In this document: piece by piece, positions 29,336 to 32,542 of the stretch
Layout of the letters: every line of letters begins with the position of its first letter
Numbering within the stretch: the first letter of the stretch is position 1
Source of the DNA: Phycisphaerae bacterium
GTDB lineage: Bacteria; Planctomycetota; Phycisphaerae; Sedimentisphaerales; Anaerobacaceae
Reading direction: 5' to 3'
Assembly: GCA_021736645.1 (NCBI GenBank)
Contig: JAIPFM010000047.1
Coordinates: 1-32,542, forward strand
Length of the DNA stretch: 32,542 nucleotides
The notes under the pieces: generated by a model
The model's database searches: none
What the model was told of the DNA's origin: nothing
The model's input: the letters and a program-made list of their open reading frames with translations, nothing else
Made by a program: the position numbers and the translations under genes

Positions 29336-30670
29336 ATGAGGCAGGCATTGAAACAGAGACATCCACATCGAGCCCGGGGATCTATTTTGATCATCACGAT
29401 CTGGGTCACGGTTGTGCTGGCCAGCCTGGCCTTGATCTTTGCTCGCACGCAGAGAGTGACTGCGTATTTTGCAGCCAATGCCAAGGCAGAGATGCAGGCC
29501 TCGATGATCCTGGATGGAGGCGTGCAATATGTCGAGGCCACGATTGTCAATGCAGAGAGTATCGAGGACATTGAAGACCAACTGTTGTATGACACCATGG
29601 AAATCGAAGACGCGGGTTATTTCTGGGTCATTCGTCCCCCTGAGTATGATATCGATCGCGAGCCGGAATATGGCCTGGTGCCTGAGAATTGCAAGATCAA
29701 TATCAATACAGCGGATGCCAACATGCTGATGGGACTGTCGGGTATGACAAACGAGTTGGCAGCGTCCATTATTGACTGGCGTGATGAGGATGATGAAATC
29801 ACGGAAGGGGGCGCGGAAAGCGATTACTATCAATTGGAGGACCACCCCTACGATTGCAAAAACGCTCCCTTTGAAACCGTCGAAGAGCTATTGCTCGTCA
29901 AGGGATGCACAGAAGAGATCCTGTATGGCGAAGATACGAATCTCAATGGCATGCTGGATGACAACGAGGACGACGGTGATTTGAGTGATCCCATAGATGA
30001 CCGAAATGGGTCGCTGGACATCGGCCTGTTTCGATACCTGACCGTTGACAGTAATGAAAAGAACATGGATGTCGATGGTAACGCACGTATCAATATCAAC
30101 AATTCTGAGGCCAGGTCTGATCTTACGACTCTGTTGGAAGAAAAATTCAAAGAAGACCGGGCCTTAGAAATCATGGTAAGGATGCCCGAAGGAACGACCT
30201 TTGAAAATATTCTTGATTTTTATTTTCGTTCCGGTCTGGAGCCGGATGAATTCGAAGAAATCGCTGATTCGATCACCACAACGGATGACACTGAATTGGA
30301 CGGCCTGATCAATGTGAATCTCGCTTCCAAAGAGGTGTTGCTCTGCCTTCCCGGGCTGGAAGAGGGCGATGTGGATGCCCTAGTCAATAGCAGACCTGAG
30401 AATGAAGAGGGGATCGCCTGGGTGGTAGACGTGCTGGACCAGGAGAAAGCCGTACCCATAGGGGCCCTGATAACAGGGCGTTCTTCTCGATACAGCGCGG
30501 ATATTGTGAGTGTGAGCCAAAACGGGAGGGCCTTTCAACGGGCACGCGTGATTATCGATCCAGAGGCCTCACCCTCGAAAATTGTGTATTGGAAATCAAT
30601 TTCCCACTTAGGTTGGCCTTTAGATCGTGAGATATTGGAAACCTTACGTTCTGGAGAGCCACTAGAGTAG
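29336..30670 (+). CDS. GspK-like minor pseudopilin
   Basis: Large minor pseudopilin of 444 residues that caps the pseudopilus tip with I and J. The N-terminal helix (HRARG/SILIITIWVTVVLASL) lacks Glu5, as is normal for GspK. T2SSK motifs follow: NCKININTADANMLMGLSG and AASIIDWRDEDDEI, and a helix-hairpin-helix-like NLASKEVLLCLPGL. An acidic EF-hand-like loop (DTNLNGMLDDNEDDGD, about 203-218) may bind calcium. The start overlaps the SD of the gspJ end (TAGGAG 29328-29333) with unusually short spacing. Confidence 0.85.
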   Translation: MRQALKQRHPHRARGSILIITIWVTVVLASLALIFARTQRVTAYFAANAKAEMQASMILDGGVQYVEATIVNAESIEDIEDQLLYDTMEIEDAGYFWVIRPPEYDIDREPEYGLVPENCKININTADANMLMGLSGMTNELAASIIDWRDEDDEITEGGAESDYYQLEDHPYDCKNAPFETVEELLLVKGCTEEILYGEDTNLNGMLDDNEDDGDLSDPIDDRNGSLDIGLFRYLTVDSNEKNMDVDGNARININNSEARSDLTTLLEEKFKEDRALEIMVRMPEGTTFENILDFYFRSGLEPDEFEEIADSITTTDDTELDGLINVNLASKEVLLCLPGLEEGDVDALVNSRPENEEGIAWVVDVLDQEKAVPIGALITGRSSRYSADIVSVSQNGRAFQRARVIIDPEASPSKIVYWKSISHLGWPLDREILETLRSGEPLE

Positions 30671-30700
30671 TAGACCATACTGTCTTCCGAGAAATAGAGC

Positions 30701-32089
30701 ATGAATACAAAACAAAAACATGTATTGGTATTGGGTTTCAATGAGGATTCCGTGGCAGCGGCACAGGCCTCGCTGGGGCACGACTGCTACGAGATCAAGC
30801 ACACGGCCATGTTTCCTATGGGGCAGACCGTTTCCTGGGAGGACCCAGAGGCATTCGGGCGTGCTCTGCATCAGTTTTTGCGTAAAGAACACATCTCAGC
30901 CAGGGCGACCCTGGTGGGTGTGCCGGCCAAATGGATCGTGGCAAAGTCGATTAAGATCCCACCGGCGCGTCGGGAAAACATGGCAAGCCTGCTTCAGATC
31001 CAGACGGAACAGGCTTTTTCCATGAATCATCACGATCTGGTCTTTGACTATAGTGCCCAGATTAGTGAGACTCACTCCAATGAGGTCCTGTTGGCTGCCA
31101 TGAAAAGGACTCGGCTGGACCAGATCAAGGTCCTGGCCAAGGCGGCGGGGCTGCAGCTCGTTTCAATCACCCCGTCTGTGGCTGCCATGGGTTCCCTGTC
31201 CAGGGGCCAGTCTCAGACCTGCGGCATCTACGCACAGAACGAGCATTGTGAAATGGTCTTGGCGTCCAATGGTGTGATCCGCCAGATCAAACACATGGCC
31301 ACACCCCTGAATAATAAGGACCCCAAGGTCATGGCCCAGGACATTCAGCGTCTGATGCTGCTGACAGGGACTCGAACCGGCGAATTGGTGGTGTGGTCGG
31401 ATGGTTCCAGCCCTTCGGAAACCGTATTTCATCTCAAGGAGACGTTGGGTTCGGGCATGGATGTCAAGGTCGGACGAGATGCCTTGACGCGAACCGGTCG
31501 TTTGCAAATCGGTCAAACCTCCATAGAATACGATCCGGCCTTGAGCCTGATCGCCGCACAGGACCAGCCGGACATTCAACTGATCGACTTTTTGAATTCC
31601 CGCCTGGTGGTCAAGGAAACGGACCATAAACCTCGTATCCTGGTGTGGAGCGCAGTCGCTGCGCTGGTTGTTGTGGTGTTGGCGGCAAGTCTACTCTATG
31701 GTTGGTATGAGGATGGCAAGGCCATTAAGCTGTATAAACAAACCCTGGAAGACAATGCTCAAATATATAAGGCTGTATCAGGTATCCGTAGTCAATTGAA
31801 TGAGACCTCACCCTGGTATACCAAACGACCTCAATTCCTGAACTGCATCAATGATGTGGTCAGGGCGTTCCCGGATGAAGGCAATATTTGGGTGTCCAGT
31901 TTGATTCTCAAGGAAAACGGGCAAGGCTCGATTTCCGGGGAGGCCGTCAATGCCACGGCTGTGCTCAATGTGCTGGACAAGCTCAATGCCTTGGAAACGA
32001 TCTCGGATGCCACCCCTGTGGGGGCGATCAGTACCTCAAAATCTGGCAATGCCAGTTTTACGATTGGTTTTAAATTTAAAAGTGAGTAG
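30701..32089 (+). CDS. GspL/PilM-N-like inner-membrane protein
   Basis: Bitopic protein of 462 residues. Residues about 5-300 have the actin-like ATPase fold of PilM and the GspL cytoplasmic domain (ARATLVGVPAKWIVAKSIKI, LLAAMKRTRLDQIKVLAKAAG). A TM segment lies at about 312-334 (LVWSAVAALVVVVLAASLLY), and the periplasmic part resembles the PilN/GspL ferredoxin-like domain. It is thus a PilM-PilN-like fusion in the position of gspL, where GspL recruits GspE to the membrane. It lies 30 bp after gspK. Assignment rests on architecture and operon position. Confidence 0.8.
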   Translation: MNTKQKHVLVLGFNEDSVAAAQASLGHDCYEIKHTAMFPMGQTVSWEDPEAFGRALHQFLRKEHISARATLVGVPAKWIVAKSIKIPPARRENMASLLQIQTEQAFSMNHHDLVFDYSAQISETHSNEVLLAAMKRTRLDQIKVLAKAAGLQLVSITPSVAAMGSLSRGQSQTCGIYAQNEHCEMVLASNGVIRQIKHMATPLNNKDPKVMAQDIQRLMLLTGTRTGELVVWSDGSSPSETVFHLKETLGSGMDVKVGRDALTRTGRLQIGQTSIEYDPALSLIAAQDQPDIQLIDFLNSRLVVKETDHKPRILVWSAVAALVVVVLAASLLYGWYEDGKAIKLYKQTLEDNAQIYKAVSGIRSQLNETSPWYTKRPQFLNCINDVVRAFPDEGNIWVSSLILKENGQGSISGEAVNATAVLNVLDKLNALETISDATPVGAISTSKSGNASFTIGFKFKSE

Positions 32090-32092
32090 CAC

Positions 32093-32542
32093 ATGATATT
32101 GTCAAAACGTGAAAAGATGATTTTGTATGGTGCGATGGCCATGCTGGTTTTATTCATTGGTAATCAGTTCGTGATCAATCCGGTTCTCGGTCACATCAAC
32201 AAAACGCATGATGAACGCCTCGCACTTCAAAGCGAAGTGGAGGACATGGAGAATCTGCTCGATCGTAGAATCGACATCCAGGCCAGGTGGAAAGGCCAGT
32301 TGGAGAATGGGTTGAGTGATCAGCCCGCTGCCACAGAGAGTGCCCTGTATAAGCTCATGACAGATGAGTGGCCTGCGGCAAGCGGATTCCGCTTACCGAG
32401 CATTAATCGTCAGCGTAATACCAGTAATGACACACCTTGCCAGGAAATCATCTTCAGTGTGTCCGGTTCCGGCACGCTGGAAGCTGCGGCACGGTTGCTT
32501 TATGAAATCGAGCAGAGTCGAATGCCGGTGCGTATCAGCAAT
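32093..32542 (+). CDS. GspM/PilO-like inner-membrane protein, truncated by window end
   Basis: The first 150 codons of a gene that runs off the right edge. A TM segment at about 10-28 (LYGAMAMLVLFIGNQFVINP) is followed by a heptad-like helix (ERLALQSEVEDMENLLDRRI) and the start of a periplasmic ferredoxin-like domain (EIIFSVSGSGTLEAAARLLY). This layout and the position after the GspL-like gene fit GspM or PilO. The ATG lies 3 bp after the preceding stop. Confidence 0.72.
   Translation, partial: MILSKREKMILYGAMAMLVLFIGNQFVINPVLGHINKTHDERLALQSEVEDMENLLDRRIDIQARWKGQLENGLSDQPAATESALYKLMTDEWPAASGFRLPSINRQRNTSNDTPCQEIIFSVSGSGTLEAAARLLYEIEQSRMPVRISN

Overview
The window looks like chromosomal DNA from a Planctomycetota bacterium, probably class Phycisphaerae. 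This is an inference from gene content: PEP-CTERM proteins, secreted right-handed beta-helix and LamG proteins ending in a single dockerin-like repeat, an EF-G2-type GTPase, a short RpoD-like sigma factor, an HTH-EIIA fusion and a type II secretion (T2SS) operon. No rRNA, CRISPR array, phage module or transposase gene was seen.

Layout. 1-1150: the end of a possible gene and a Tat-exported aldo/keto reductase (minus). 1312-3105: a plus-strand operon of ECF sigma factor, small one-TM protein and signal peptidase I. 3163-4425: an orphan GspE/PilB-like ATPase (minus), followed by a structured leader and a 219-bp MITE-like element. 4804-6383: an HTH-EIIA(Ntr) fusion and a PolB-type 3'-5' exonuclease (minus operon). 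6602-7606: a flippase-like membrane protein. 7801-11812: two secreted paralogues sharing a beta-helix plus dockerin-like module but with different N-terminal domains. 11925-13958: an EF-G2-type GTPase (minus). 14201-14818 and 16273-16851: two PEP-CTERM proteins, flanking tadA, tRNA-Glu(CUC) and tRNA-Met(CAU), all minus. 17250-19144: divergent radC and a MalY/PatB-type C-S lyase. 19260-20715: apt and an RpoD-like sigma factor (minus), separated by a strong terminator. 20950-23742: a 930-aa secreted multidomain LamG protein (minus). 24187-32542: a T2SS operon, gspE-F-G-H-I-J-K-L-M, running off the right end.

Functionally the window is dominated by export and the cell surface: signal peptidase under a likely ECF sigma factor, two secretion ATPases, a T2SS core operon, and several large secreted proteins that could be its cargo or PEP-CTERM-sorted surface proteins. 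The rest is housekeeping: translation (EF-G2, TadA, tRNAs), purine salvage, DNA repair and a primary-type sigma factor.

The most unusual observations are these. The RpoD-like sigma factor has no ATG, GTG or TTG before its conserved N-terminus, but has a strong Shine-Dalgarno ahead of an ATC codon. A MITE with a TA duplication lies beside a three-way-junction-like leader. An attC-like palindrome sits near the tRNA genes. A terminator hairpin lies directly before the apt ribosome-binding site. The beta-helix paralogues show a clear N-terminal domain swap.
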